Assembly (NCBI RefSeq): GCF_003261575.2
Contig: NZ_CP036175.1
Span: 1,488,001-1,552,000, forward strand
DNA length: 64,000 bases
Direction of reading: 5' to 3'
Source: Klebsiella huaxiensis
GTDB lineage: Bacteria > Pseudomonadota > Gammaproteobacteria > Enterobacterales > Enterobacteriaceae
Shown: positions 15,815-25,000 of the stretch, piece after piece
How the letters are laid out: the number at the start of each line of letters is the position of its first letter
Numbering within the stretch: the first letter of the stretch is position 1
Translations under genes and position numbers: made by a program
The notes under the pieces: model-generated
What the model saw: only the letters and a program-made list of their open reading frames with translations
Told to the model about the DNA's origin: nothing
Databases searched by the model: none

Positions 15815-17011
15815 ATGTCGGTATCAATCAACCGCTGGGGAATGCTTGCCGCCCACGTGTGCATAAATTTTGTACTCGGGGGCGTCTATGCATTTAGCTA
15901 TTTTAAAACGCCATTAATGGAGCAATATCACTGGGACCCCGCGACCCTGGCGTTGGCATTTTCTATCAATATGGGGATCATTCCTTTACCGATGATTTGG
16001 GGCGGGAGGATGATCGATAACGGCAAAGGAAAACAGGCGATTGTCATCGGTGGCATCCTGTTTTCTTTAGGTTTTATCTTGTCCGGATTCGTGGATAATT
16101 TGCCAATGTTATTCTTAACCTATGGGGTCATCGCCGGGTTGGGATCGGGACTGGCTTTCACGGGTAATCTTAATAATATCTTGAAGTTTTTCCCTGATCG
16201 GCGAGGACTTGCCAGCGGCATCGTTCTGGCCGGTGTTGGTGTAGGGACGCTACTATGCACCCGCCTTGCCGAATACTTTATGTCGCAAACCCATGATGTC
16301 AGCCGGGCATTATTGTATCTTGGGATTGTATATCTGGTGGTCATTTTTATCGTGCAGTTCTTTATTCGAAGCGCACCTGCAAAAGATAGTGGGGGAATTA
16401 AAGCATCGCCAATGGATAAAGATTATCGACACATGCTTAAGGACCTGCGTTTTTGGCTACTATTTATGATTCTGGCGCTGGGCGTATTCTCCGGAATGGT
16501 GATCAGTTCAAGCTCTGCACAAATTGGTATGACGCAATATGGTTTAATATCCGGGGCATTGATTGTCAGTCTGGTATCGATATTTAACTCTATTGGTCGC
16601 CTGTTCTGGGGAGGTTTGACCGATAAGTTAGGCGGGTATAATACGCTGGTGATTGTTTATCTCTTTACCTGCCTTTGTATGTTGCTGTTGCTCTTTTTTA
16701 ACGGTAATACTTCGGTGTTCTATTTCAGTGCGCTGGGCGTTGGCTTTGCTTATGCCGGGATATTAGTTATCTTCCCCGGACTGACCAGCCAGAACTTTGG
16801 CATGCGTAATCAGGGATTAAACTATGGATTTATGTATTTTGGTTTTGCCGTTGGTGCGGTTATTGCGCCGTATGTTACATCAGCTATAGCGAAATATACA
16901 GGGAGTTATAATACGGTATTTATTCTCACCACGGTCTTATTGCTTATTGGGGTAGTGCTCACGCTGGTGACTAAACGTTATGTTGGAATGGTTTTAGCCA
17001 AAATACATTGA
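15815..17011 (+). CDS. MFS transporter, oxalate/formate antiporter (OFA)-like
   Basis: A 398-residue polytopic membrane protein with about 12 hydrophobic segments. The OFA-type motif G-L-G-S-G-L-A-F-T-G-N-L followed by K-F-F-P-D-R-R-G-L-A-S-G lies in the first half. The start at 15815 (M-S-V-S-I-N-R-W-G) follows AAGGAAAAGTT; an ATG-less in-frame extension to 15791 lacks a site. The OFA family moves small carboxylates. With the PanE-like reductase 21 bases downstream, a 2-oxo- or 2-hydroxy-acid substrate is plausible, but this is inference. Confidence 0.86.
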   Translation: MSVSINRWGMLAAHVCINFVLGGVYAFSYFKTPLMEQYHWDPATLALAFSINMGIIPLPMIWGGRMIDNGKGKQAIVIGGILFSLGFILSGFVDNLPMLFLTYGVIAGLGSGLAFTGNLNNILKFFPDRRGLASGIVLAGVGVGTLLCTRLAEYFMSQTHDVSRALLYLGIVYLVVIFIVQFFIRSAPAKDSGGIKASPMDKDYRHMLKDLRFWLLFMILALGVFSGMVISSSSAQIGMTQYGLISGALIVSLVSIFNSIGRLFWGGLTDKLGGYNTLVIVYLFTCLCMLLLLFFNGNTSVFYFSALGVGFAYAGILVIFPGLTSQNFGMRNQGLNYGFMYFGFAVGAVIAPYVTSAIAKYTGSYNTVFILTTVLLLIGVVLTLVTKRYVGMVLAKIH

Positions 17012-17032
17012 TCAAATCATAAGGAAATAAAG

Positions 17033-17950
17033 ATGAAAATTGCAATCGCAGGTGCAGGGGCTATGGGGTGCCGTTTTGGCTATATGTTACTGGCTGCCGG
17101 ACATGACGTGACGCTTATCGATAGCTGGCAGGAACATGTTGATGCTATTTGCAGTAAGGGATTGTTTGTCGAAACGGAAACGACTCAACATTATTATCCG
17201 ATACCCGCAGTTATGGCTGATAAGGCACTGGGGGAATTTGAACTGGTTATTCTGTTTACCAAAGCCATGCAACTGGACAGCATGCTACAGCGTATTAAGC
17301 CGTTGCTACCCGCAGCGAAAGTCGTGATGATTTTATCTAATGGTCTGGGAAATATCGAAACGCTGGCAAACTACGTTGATCGGGAAAAAATCTATGCTGG
17401 CGTCACGTTATGGTCGAGCGAACTGGAGGGTGCCGGACATATTATGGCCACCGGCACGGGGACGATTGAGCTGCAGCCCATTGCCAGTCAGGATGCTGAC
17501 CAGGAAGCCAGAGTGGTTGCCACCCTTAATAGCGCCGGGCTGAATGCGGAAATTAGTCCTGACGTATTATTATCAATCTGGAAGAAAGCGGCTTTTAATA
17601 GCGTAATGAATACTTATTGTGCACTGCTGGATTGTAATGTTGGCGGTTTTGGCAATCGACCGGGAGCATTAGATTTAGCGCAGGCAGTGGTAGATGAGTT
17701 TGTTCTGGTAGCAGCCAGCCAGAATATTCCGTTGACACAGGAAATGGTGATGAATACGGTGAAGAAAGTATTCGACCCACGCGAAAGCGGCCATCACTAT
17801 CCTTCTATGTATCAGGATTTACATAAAGGGCGACTCACTGAAATTGACTATTTAAATGGGGCGATTGCGCGTATTGGGATGCAGAACAATATTGCCGTAC
17901 CGGTTAACAAGCTTCTGACTCAGCTGATTCACGCCAAAGAAGCGCAATAA
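17033..17950 (+). CDS. Ketopantoate reductase-like (PanE/ApbA family) 2-dehydropantoate 2-reductase
   Basis: A 305-residue NADP-dependent reductase. The Rossmann loop G-A-G-A-M-G-C-R-F-G starts at residue 7. The catalytic helix carries S-I-W-K-K-A-A-F-N-S near 180-190, with the Lys and Asn of PanE. Biosynthetic panE lies elsewhere in E. coli, so this is probably a paralogue acting on a related 2-oxoacid. It follows the MFS gene by 21 bases with AAGGAAATAAAG before the ATG, so the two form an operon. A hairpin after the stop ends it. Confidence 0.86.
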   Translation: MKIAIAGAGAMGCRFGYMLLAAGHDVTLIDSWQEHVDAICSKGLFVETETTQHYYPIPAVMADKALGEFELVILFTKAMQLDSMLQRIKPLLPAAKVVMILSNGLGNIETLANYVDREKIYAGVTLWSSELEGAGHIMATGTGTIELQPIASQDADQEARVVATLNSAGLNAEISPDVLLSIWKKAAFNSVMNTYCALLDCNVGGFGNRPGALDLAQAVVDEFVLVAASQNIPLTQEMVMNTVKKVFDPRESGHHYPSMYQDLHKGRLTEIDYLNGAIARIGMQNNIAVPVNKLLTQLIHAKEAQ

Positions 17951-17956
17951 ATCCAG

Positions 17957-17985
17957 GGGCTCTTTTGCGAAATGCAGAAGAGCCC
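17957..17985. terminator. Hairpin between the convergent PanE-like gene and yfhH
   Basis: GGGCTCTT and AAGAGCCC form an 8-bp stem with a 13-base loop just after the reductase stop. The 3' side has only GCTTTC, so it is a weak intrinsic terminator, possibly working for both converging genes. Confidence 0.55.
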
Positions 17986-17989
17986 GCTT

Positions 17990-18838
17990 TCAGACCAGCT
18001 TTTTCACCAGCGCTTCACTATGACGAATGCGATCCGGGGCGCGTTCAAGATCCTGCTGGACCAGCCCCATAAACAGCAGGTCGGCCAGCATCATTTGCGC
18101 GCTGGTTGAGGAGATCGCGGCGCTGCGCGTAGCCTGTTCTTCAGCGATGGTATACAGGCACAGAGTTGCCTGCTGTTGAAGGGCATTGGGGTTAAAACCG
18201 GTGATCGCCAGGATCTGGCTCCCCACTCGCAATGCTTCACCTGCCGCCATATTAATTTCACGTCGTTCACCAGAGTAGGAGATGGCCAGCAGCAGATCGT
18301 CTGCCGCCATCGCCTGTACCGTTGCCAGAAGGGCATGCATATCCTGCTCAGAAACGGCGTTAATGCCGATTTTCATCAGCTTCCAGCTAAAGTTCCTCGC
18401 CACCAGACCCGATGCACCAATACCGGTAATAATGACCCGCCGGGCATTGCGCAGTAGCGCAACGGCTTCCAGTAGCTTTTCTTCGCTGTTGACGTCCAGA
18501 GAGGCATGCATTGCTGCAATATTATCTTTAATCAGCTTTTCGCCCACCAGTCGGAGAGGATCATCCCCGCGAATCTGGTTGTGCACCGGTATGGATTGCG
18601 GAGTGGGGGCGCTAGCCAGCGCTTCGCTTAACGCCAGTTTCAACGCCGGGAAACCTTTAAAACCCATCTTTTGCGCGAATTTCACCACGCTCGACTGGCT
18701 GACTCCGGCTTCGCCCGCCAGCTGCTGTGAGCTGAGGTGGCGGGTTTGATCCGGTTGGGCCAGAATAAAATCGGCCAGTTTTTTATCACTTGTGGCCAGC
18801 GTGGGGTAGCGTTGGCGGATTCGGGTCAAACAGTTCAT
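17990..18838 (-). CDS. yfhH: RpiR/MurR-family transcriptional regulator YfhH
   Basis: A 282-residue regulator with an N-terminal RpiR helix-turn-helix (A-G-E-A-G-V-S-Q-S-S-V-V-K-F-A) and a C-terminal SIS sugar-phosphate-binding domain (about 125-260, G-I-G-A-S-G-L-V-A). Such proteins sense phosphosugars. Start and length equal E. coli YfhH. No target is known to me. It is divergent from pgpC with a 213-base gap in which I see no further gene. Confidence 0.92.
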   Translation of the reverse strand: MNCLTRIRQRYPTLATSDKKLADFILAQPDQTRHLSSQQLAGEAGVSQSSVVKFAQKMGFKGFPALKLALSEALASAPTPQSIPVHNQIRGDDPLRLVGEKLIKDNIAAMHASLDVNSEEKLLEAVALLRNARRVIITGIGASGLVARNFSWKLMKIGINAVSEQDMHALLATVQAMAADDLLLAISYSGERREINMAAGEALRVGSQILAITGFNPNALQQQATLCLYTIAEEQATRSAAISSTSAQMMLADLLFMGLVQQDLERAPDRIRHSEALVKKLV

Positions 18839-19051
18839 AGCGGCTCCGGAGGACAGCTTTCACCCTCGGCTGAAAGAATTTTGTATTCAATTATAAGGGG
18901 AATAGTGCGAATTAAAAATTCAACCGCTCAGATTTCTCTGCAAGGAGGTTTTACCTTAATCCCGGCTCAACGATGGCGGATGTTTTCGCTATTCAATGCG
19001 TAAGGCTGTTAAGCTATTGGTTATCGAGGTGTTAATCCAGAGGAGTCGGTT

Positions 19052-19687
19052 TTGAATAGTAGCATGCGGCGAGTGGTTTTCTTTGATCTGGATGGCACCT
19101 TGCATCAGCAGGACATGTTCGGCAGTTTCTTGCGCTATGTGCTACGTCATCAGCCGTTGAATACATTGCTGGTTCTTCCTCTGTTGCCCGTTATTCTTGC
19201 CGGGCTGTTGCTAAACGGTCGGGCCGCACGCTGGCCGATGAGTCTGCTGCTGTGGGCTACGACTTTCGGGCGCAGTGAGAGGCATCTGAAACGTCTTGAG
19301 GCGAGTTTTGTTCACTGGTTCCGGCAGCATGTCACGGCTTTTCCTGTTGTTCAGTCACGGTTGACGGATTATCTGACCAGCACCGATGCGGACGTTTGGT
19401 TGATTACCGGGTCGCCGCAGTCGCTGGTGGAGCAGGTCTATTTTGATACTGCATGGTTGCCGCGAGTGAATCTGATTGCCAGTCGGATGGAGCGCCGTTG
19501 CGGCGGCTGGGTTTTAACGCTGCGCTGTCTGGGTAACGAAAAAGTCGCGCAACTGGAGCAAAAAATCGGTGCTCCGCTGCGCTTGTACAGTGGCTATAGC
19601 GACAGCGAACAGGACAATCCGCTGCTCTATTTTTGCCAGCACCGCTGGCGAGTAACCCCACAAGGCGATCTTCAGCAGTTAGAATAG
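19052..19687 (+). CDS. pgpC: Phosphatidylglycerophosphatase C
   Basis: A 211-residue HAD-superfamily membrane phosphatase that removes phosphate from phosphatidylglycerophosphate to make phosphatidylglycerol. The HAD motif D-L-D-G-T-L lies near residues 12-17, and a hydrophobic membrane segment covers about 37-55. The start is TTG at 19052 with AGGAG 6 bases before it, giving the same length as E. coli YfhB/PgpC. The ATG at 19064 would remove four residues. Confidence 0.92.
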   Translation: MNSSMRRVVFFDLDGTLHQQDMFGSFLRYVLRHQPLNTLLVLPLLPVILAGLLLNGRAARWPMSLLLWATTFGRSERHLKRLEASFVHWFRQHVTAFPVVQSRLTDYLTSTDADVWLITGSPQSLVEQVYFDTAWLPRVNLIASRMERRCGGWVLTLRCLGNEKVAQLEQKIGAPLRLYSGYSDSEQDNPLLYFCQHRWRVTPQGDLQQLE

Positions 19688-19709
19688 TGTGTAATACATA
19701 GCGTCCATG

Positions 19710-19715
19710 TATAAT
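19710..19715 (+). promoter_or_regulatory. -10 element upstream of tadA
   Basis: A perfect TATAAT lies 31 bases before the tadA start. The -35 region is poor (GTGTGT at the right distance). It probably gives tadA its own promoter, besides read-through from pgpC. Confidence 0.55.
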
Positions 19716-19746
19716 GCGCCCCGCTTTTTCCGCAGGAGTGCCCGCT

Positions 19747-20253
19747 TTGTCTGACCATGAATTAAATGATGAATACTGGATGCGTCATGCTTTGACGCTG
19801 GCGAAACGCGCCTGGGAAGAGGGCGAGGTGCCGGTCGGCGCGGTGCTGGTGCACAATCATCAGGTCATCGGTGAAGGCTGGAACCGGCCAATTGGCCGTC
19901 ACGATCCTACTGCGCATGCTGAGATTATGGCGTTGCGCCAGGGGGGGATGGTGCTGCAAAACTACCGTCTGGTTGACGCGACGCTGTACGTCACCCTTGA
20001 GCCTTGCGTAATGTGCGCCGGGGCGATGGTGCATAGCCGCATTTCACGGCTGGTATTCGGTGCCAGGGATGCGAAAACCGGCGCTGCCGGGTCGTTGATC
20101 GACGTGCTGCATCATCCGGGGATGAATCATCGGGTAGAAATAACCGAAGGACTCCTGGCAGAACAGTGCTCCGGTATGCTGAGCGATTTTTTCCGCTGGC
20201 GGCGCGAAGAGAAAAAACTGCTTAAAAAGGCGCGTCAGCAAACGGAAGATTAA
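19747..20253 (+). CDS. tadA: tRNA(Arg)-specific adenosine-34 deaminase TadA
   Basis: An essential zinc deaminase that converts A34 to inosine in tRNA-Arg(ACG). The zinc and catalytic motifs are H-A-E-I-M-A-L and P-C-V-M-C-A-G-A-M. The reading frame extends back to 19714, but the TTG at 19747 (S-D-H-E-L-N-D-E-Y-W) has AGGAG 8 bases before it, matches the E. coli start position, and lies after the -10 box. This gives 168 residues. The 3' end overlaps mltF by 4 bases on the other strand. Confidence 0.94.
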   Translation: MSDHELNDEYWMRHALTLAKRAWEEGEVPVGAVLVHNHQVIGEGWNRPIGRHDPTAHAEIMALRQGGMVLQNYRLVDATLYVTLEPCVMCAGAMVHSRISRLVFGARDAKTGAAGSLIDVLHHPGMNHRVEITEGLLAEQCSGMLSDFFRWRREEKKLLKKARQQTED

Positions 20254-21785
20254 TGGCCCAGTCCTGGGATTTTAAATTTTGCGTTATCGACCAGCGTTTC
20301 GGCGCGAAAGCTGAAAAAGGACATGGCGTACTGTTCTTCTTTATTTAACTCATCCGGCATGACCGCCGGATAGTGTTCGCCAAGCGCCGCAATCTGCGCC
20401 TCTTTTCTCTCTTTCTCAGAGAGGTAACCCACAAGGCTGATGTGGTATTTGCGGATATTCTCGACATAGGCGTAGGCCTCATGACCGCGCGCAAAGCCGT
20501 ACTTCAGCCGACTGTAATAGTTTTTCTGGCTCAGCAACGGCAGACGCTGCTTCACATCGGCCCAGCTATTGGGATTACCTTTCTGCTTTTTGGTTAGCGC
20601 CATCGCGTCAAGCATATGCGCGTAGCCCATATTGTAAGCCGCCAGCGCAAACCAGATACGTTCGTCTTTGGGAACGGAGTCGGGCACTTTACTCATCATA
20701 TCCTGTAGATAACGCATGCCGCCGTCGAGGCTTTGGTCTGCATCGGTACGGTCGGTCAGTCCCAGGCTCAGGGCGGTATTGCGGGTGAGCATCATTATTC
20801 CGCGTACGCCGGTCGGAGAGGTAGCCTGAGGGTCCCAATGCGACTCCTGCCATGAGATGGCCGCCAGCAGGCGCCAGTCTATTTGTCGGGCATATTTTTC
20901 GAACATCGGCTGTAGGTCTGGGAGAATGTTCTCCACGGCGCGCAGGAAGGTGCGCGTATCAACATAGTCAAAATCGTTACCGTGGCCGAGGTATTTCTCT
21001 TCCAGTCGCGCAAGGATGCCGTCTTCATTAATGTTATTGAAGAAATCGAGCATCGCCGCCGACAGCGAGTTATCTTCGCCTTTTTCACTAAACCAGGTCA
21101 CCGGTTGCTCATCGCTGATATCCAGCGCGACGGCCAGTTCCGGGTGGACGCGCTGGAACAGACTGACGGCGACCGAATCCGCGATGGTGTAATCGAGCTT
21201 ACCGTCGATCACCGCCTGCATCAGCGCCGTGGTGCCGCGTTTATCATCCACGCGCCAGTCGAGGTCCGGATATTTTTGTTCTTTTAATGCCTGCAGGTCG
21301 TTAATCGCCACGTGCCCGGGGGCGATAGCCAACTGCTCCGCGGTAAGATTAGCGAGGCTGCGCGGGCGCAGGCTACCTTTGCGATACACCAGCTGTTGTG
21401 AAACGGAATAGTAGGTTGGCCCGGGCTGATAGTTCTTTACCCGTTCAGAGTTGTAGACCAGCCCTGCCGCCAGCATGTCGGCTTTTCCCTCATCGAGGTC
21501 ATCGAATAGCTGGCTGATATTTTGTCGGACGGTCACCTTCAGCTCGACCCCAAGGTAGTCGGCAAACTGCTGTGCCAGCTCATAATCGAAACCGTAGGTT
21601 TTGTCATTGAGGGTCGCGAAGGTCATTGGCGAATTAATGGTGCTGATGCGCAGTTCTCCGCGCGCCATAATCCCCGCCACACGGTTCTCTGGTTTCCCCA
21701 TCCACGGGAGAGACGGCCACAGGGCAGCCGCCAGCAAGAGGGTTACAATGCCGATGAGCAGATAATTAATCTTTAGTTTTTTCAG
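20250..21785 (-). CDS. mltF: Membrane-bound lytic murein transglycosylase F
   Basis: MltF cleaves peptidoglycan glycan strands, forming 1,6-anhydro ends. An N-terminal membrane/signal segment is followed by an ABC-type solute-binding-like regulatory domain (about 40-265) and an SLT domain with the catalytic Glu in Q-E-S-H-W and G-V-R-G-I-M-M-L. The family start M-K-K-L-K-I-N-Y corresponds here to a CTG codon at 21785. In-frame alternatives are ATG 21866 (weak Shine-Dalgarno) and GTG 21914, which would add non-conserved residues before the signal segment. About 511 residues from CTG; the C-terminal tail differs from E. coli. Confidence 0.9.
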   Translation of the reverse strand: MKKLKINYLLIGIVTLLLAAALWPSLPWMGKPENRVAGIMARGELRISTINSPMTFATLNDKTYGFDYELAQQFADYLGVELKVTVRQNISQLFDDLDEGKADMLAAGLVYNSERVKNYQPGPTYYSVSQQLVYRKGSLRPRSLANLTAEQLAIAPGHVAINDLQALKEQKYPDLDWRVDDKRGTTALMQAVIDGKLDYTIADSVAVSLFQRVHPELAVALDISDEQPVTWFSEKGEDNSLSAAMLDFFNNINEDGILARLEEKYLGHGNDFDYVDTRTFLRAVENILPDLQPMFEKYARQIDWRLLAAISWQESHWDPQATSPTGVRGIMMLTRNTALSLGLTDRTDADQSLDGGMRYLQDMMSKVPDSVPKDERIWFALAAYNMGYAHMLDAMALTKKQKGNPNSWADVKQRLPLLSQKNYYSRLKYGFARGHEAYAYVENIRKYHISLVGYLSEKERKEAQIAALGEHYPAVMPDELNKEEQYAMSFFSFRAETLVDNAKFKIPGLGH

Positions 21786-21949
21786 ATAGTTAATCTTCTG
21801 CAGCTTTGCGTTCCTCAGCAGACTATGACCGGAAAAAGTAAAAGGTTGTCGTCGAATGAGCGGCATTTTGCTTAAGAATGCGCCAGTTGGCAACTTATTC
21901 GCGAGTCGGGTCACATTTATTGATAAACCCTGGCAACCATTTTATTTCT

Positions 21950-21965
21950 ACGCAAACGGTTTCGT
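21950..21965 (+). promoter_or_regulatory. PurR operator of purL
   Basis: ACGCAAACGGTTTCGT is a strong PurR box. It overlaps the -35 region of the promoter whose -10 TATAAT lies at 21983-21988. PurR with hypoxanthine or guanine would block purL transcription when purines are plentiful. Confidence 0.92.
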
Positions 21966-21982
21966 CGGGACGCAGGATTCAC

Positions 21983-21988
21983 TATAAT
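21983..21988 (+). promoter_or_regulatory. -10 box of the purL promoter
   Basis: A perfect TATAAT lies 50 bases before the purL ATG. The matching -35 (about 21960-21965) is embedded in the PurR operator. Confidence 0.8.
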
Positions 21989-22038
21989 GGCGCCCGTTTC
22001 CCCCGGCTCACCCTGAAAGCTTCGAAGACGAGAGACTT

Positions 22039-25000
22039 ATGATGGAAATTTTGCGTGGTTCACCTGCACTGTCGGCATTCCGTATCAATAAACTGCTGGC
22101 ACGTTTCCAGGCGGCCAACCTTCCGGTAAGCACTATATATGCCGAGTATGTTCATTTTGCCGATCTCAGCGCCCCGCTAAGCGGCGACGATCGTGAGAAT
22201 CTGGCGAGGTTGCTAAAATATGGCCCGAACTTAAGCAGCCATACCCCAACCGGCAAGCTACTGCTCGTTACCCCCCGTCCTGGCACCATCTCTCCCTGGT
22301 CTTCTAAAGCTACCGATATTGCCCGTAACTGTGGCCTGTCTCAGGTTGTGCGCCTGGAGCGCGGCGTTGCGTACTACGTTGAAGCGAGCTGCCTGACTGA
22401 AGAGCAGTGGGCGCAGGTGGCGGCTGAACTGCACGATCGAATGATGGAAAACGTATTTGGCGCGCTGGAAGAGGGTGAAAAGCTGTTTGCTCACCATCAG
22501 CCGACCCCGGTAACCAGCGTTGACCTGCTGGGACAAGGTCGTCAGGCGCTGATTGACGCCAACCTCCGTCTGGGGCTGGCGCTGGCGGAGGACGAAATCG
22601 ACTATCTGCAGGATGCCTTCCATAAGCTGGGCCGTAACCCGAACGATATCGAACTCTATATGTTCGCGCAGGCCAACTCCGAGCACTGCCGACACAAAAT
22701 TTTTAACGCCGATTGGATCATCGATGGCGAACAGCAGCCGAAGTCGCTGTTCAAGATGATCAAAAATACCTTTGAGAAAACTCCGGATTACGTGCTGTCG
22801 GCCTATAAAGATAATGCTGCGGTAATGGAAGGTTCGGCGGTGGGACGTTACTTTGCTGACCACAAAACGGGCCGCTACGACTTCCACCAAGAAGACGCGC
22901 ATATTCTGATGAAGGTTGAAACCCATAACCACCCGACGGCGATCTCTCCGTGGCCAGGCGCGGCGACCGGTTCCGGCGGTGAAATCCGTGACGAAGGTGC
23001 GACCGGTCGTGGCGCTAAGCCGAAAGCAGGGCTGGTGGGTTTCTCCGTCTCCAACCTGCGTATTCCTGGCTTTGAGCAGCCATGGGAAGAAGATTTCGGC
23101 AAGCCGGATCGTATTGTGACCGCGCTGGATATCATGACCGATGGCCCTCTGGGCGGTGCGGCGTTTAACAACGAATTTGGTCGCCCGGCGCTGAACGGTT
23201 ATTTCCGTACCTATGAAGAGAAAGTGATTAGCCACAACGGCGAAGAGCTGCGCGGCTATCACAAGCCCATCATGCTGGCGGGCGGTATCGGCAACATTCG
23301 TGGCGAACACGTGCAGAAGGGCGAGATTGTCGTTGGCGCGAAGCTGATTGTTCTTGGCGGCCCGGCGATGAACATCGGCCTCGGCGGCGGTGCTGCTTCT
23401 TCAATGGCGTCGGGACAGTCTGATGCAGACCTGGATTTTGCCTCCGTACAGCGCGACAACCCGGAAATGGAACGTCGCTGCCAGGAAGTTATTGACCGCT
23501 GCTGGCAGCTGGGCGATGCCAACCCGATTCTGTTTATTCATGACGTCGGCGCAGGCGGTTTGTCCAATGCCATGCCGGAGCTGGTGAGTGATGGCGGACG
23601 CGGCGGTAAATTCCAGCTGCGCGACATCCTCAGCGATGAGCCGGGCATGAGCCCGCTGGAAATCTGGTGTAACGAATCTCAAGAGCGCTATGTTCTGGCG
23701 GTAGCGCCGGAGCAGCTGCCACTATTCGATGAGCTGTGCCGTCGCGAGCGCGCACCGTACGCAGTTATTGGCGAAGCGACTGAAGCGATGCACCTGAGCC
23801 TTGACGATACCCATTTTGACGATCGACCGATTGATCTGCCGCTCGACGTGCTGCTGGGTAAAACGCCGAAAATGACCCGCGATGTGCAGACCCTTAAAGC
23901 GCAGGGGCAGAGTCTGGAACGCCAGGACATAACTATTGCCGACGCGGTAAATCGCGTGTTGCATCTGCCGACCGTGGCGGAGAAAACTTTCCTTGTCACC
24001 ATCGGTGACCGCACCGTGACCGGCATGGTCGCACGCGATCAGATGGTCGGTCCGTGGCAGATCCCGGTCGCTAACTGCGCGGTAACCACCGCCAGCCTCG
24101 ACAGCTATTACGGTGAAGCCATGTCAATTGGCGAACGTGCGCCGGTTGCGTTGCTGGACTTCGCTGCTTCCGCTCGTCTGGCGGTGGGCGAAGCGCTGAC
24201 CAACATTGCTGCGACGCAGATTGGCGCGCTCAATCGCGTGAAGCTGTCGGCAAACTGGATGGCCGCTGCCGGTCACCCGGGTGAAGACGCTGGCTTATAT
24301 GAAGCTGTTAAAGCGGTTGGCGAAGAGCTGTGTCCGGCGCTGGGATTGACGATTCCAGTGGGTAAAGACTCTATGTCGATGAAAACCCGCTGGCAGGAAG
24401 GCAACGAGCAGCGCGAAATGACTTCCCCGCTGTCGCTGGTGATTTCCGCTTTTGCCCGTGTGGAAGACGTACGCCGCACTGTGACCCCGCAGCTCTCTGG
24501 CGAAGATAATGCGCTACTGCTGATTGACTTAGGTAAGGGAAACAATGCGCTGGGCGCGACCGCGCTGGCCCAGGTTTACCGTCAGCTTGGCGATGTTACG
24601 GCAGACGTTCGTGATGTTGCTCAGCTGAAAGGCTTCTGGGATGCGATGCAGGCGCTGGTTGCCGAAGGCAAACTGCTGGCCTGGCATGACCGTTCCGACG
24701 GCGGCCTGCTGGTGACGCTGGCCGAAATGGCCTTTGCCGGTCACTGCGGCGTTAACGTGGATATCGCCGCGCTCGGCAATGACCATCTGGCTGCGCTGTT
24801 TAACGAAGAGCTGGGCGGTGTGATTCAGGTTCGTGCCGCCGATCGTCAGGCGGTGGAAGCGCTGCTGGCCGCAAATGGCCTGGCGGATTGCGTTCACTAT
24901 CTTGGCCAGGCAACCACGGGCGATCGCTTTGTCATCACTGCCGACGGTCATCCGGTGTTCAGCGAAAGCCGCACTACGCTGCGTATGTGGTGGGCTGAAA

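Noticed and set aside
18737..19003. 88-codon frame in the yfhH-pgpC gap
   Set aside because: Mostly overlaps yfhH in antisense and has no homology that I recognise; no ribosome site.
22258..23310. 350-codon open frame on the minus strand inside purL
   Set aside because: It is a frame shadow of a strongly conserved, GC-rich gene; the amino-acid make-up is unnatural and there is no ribosome site or promoter.
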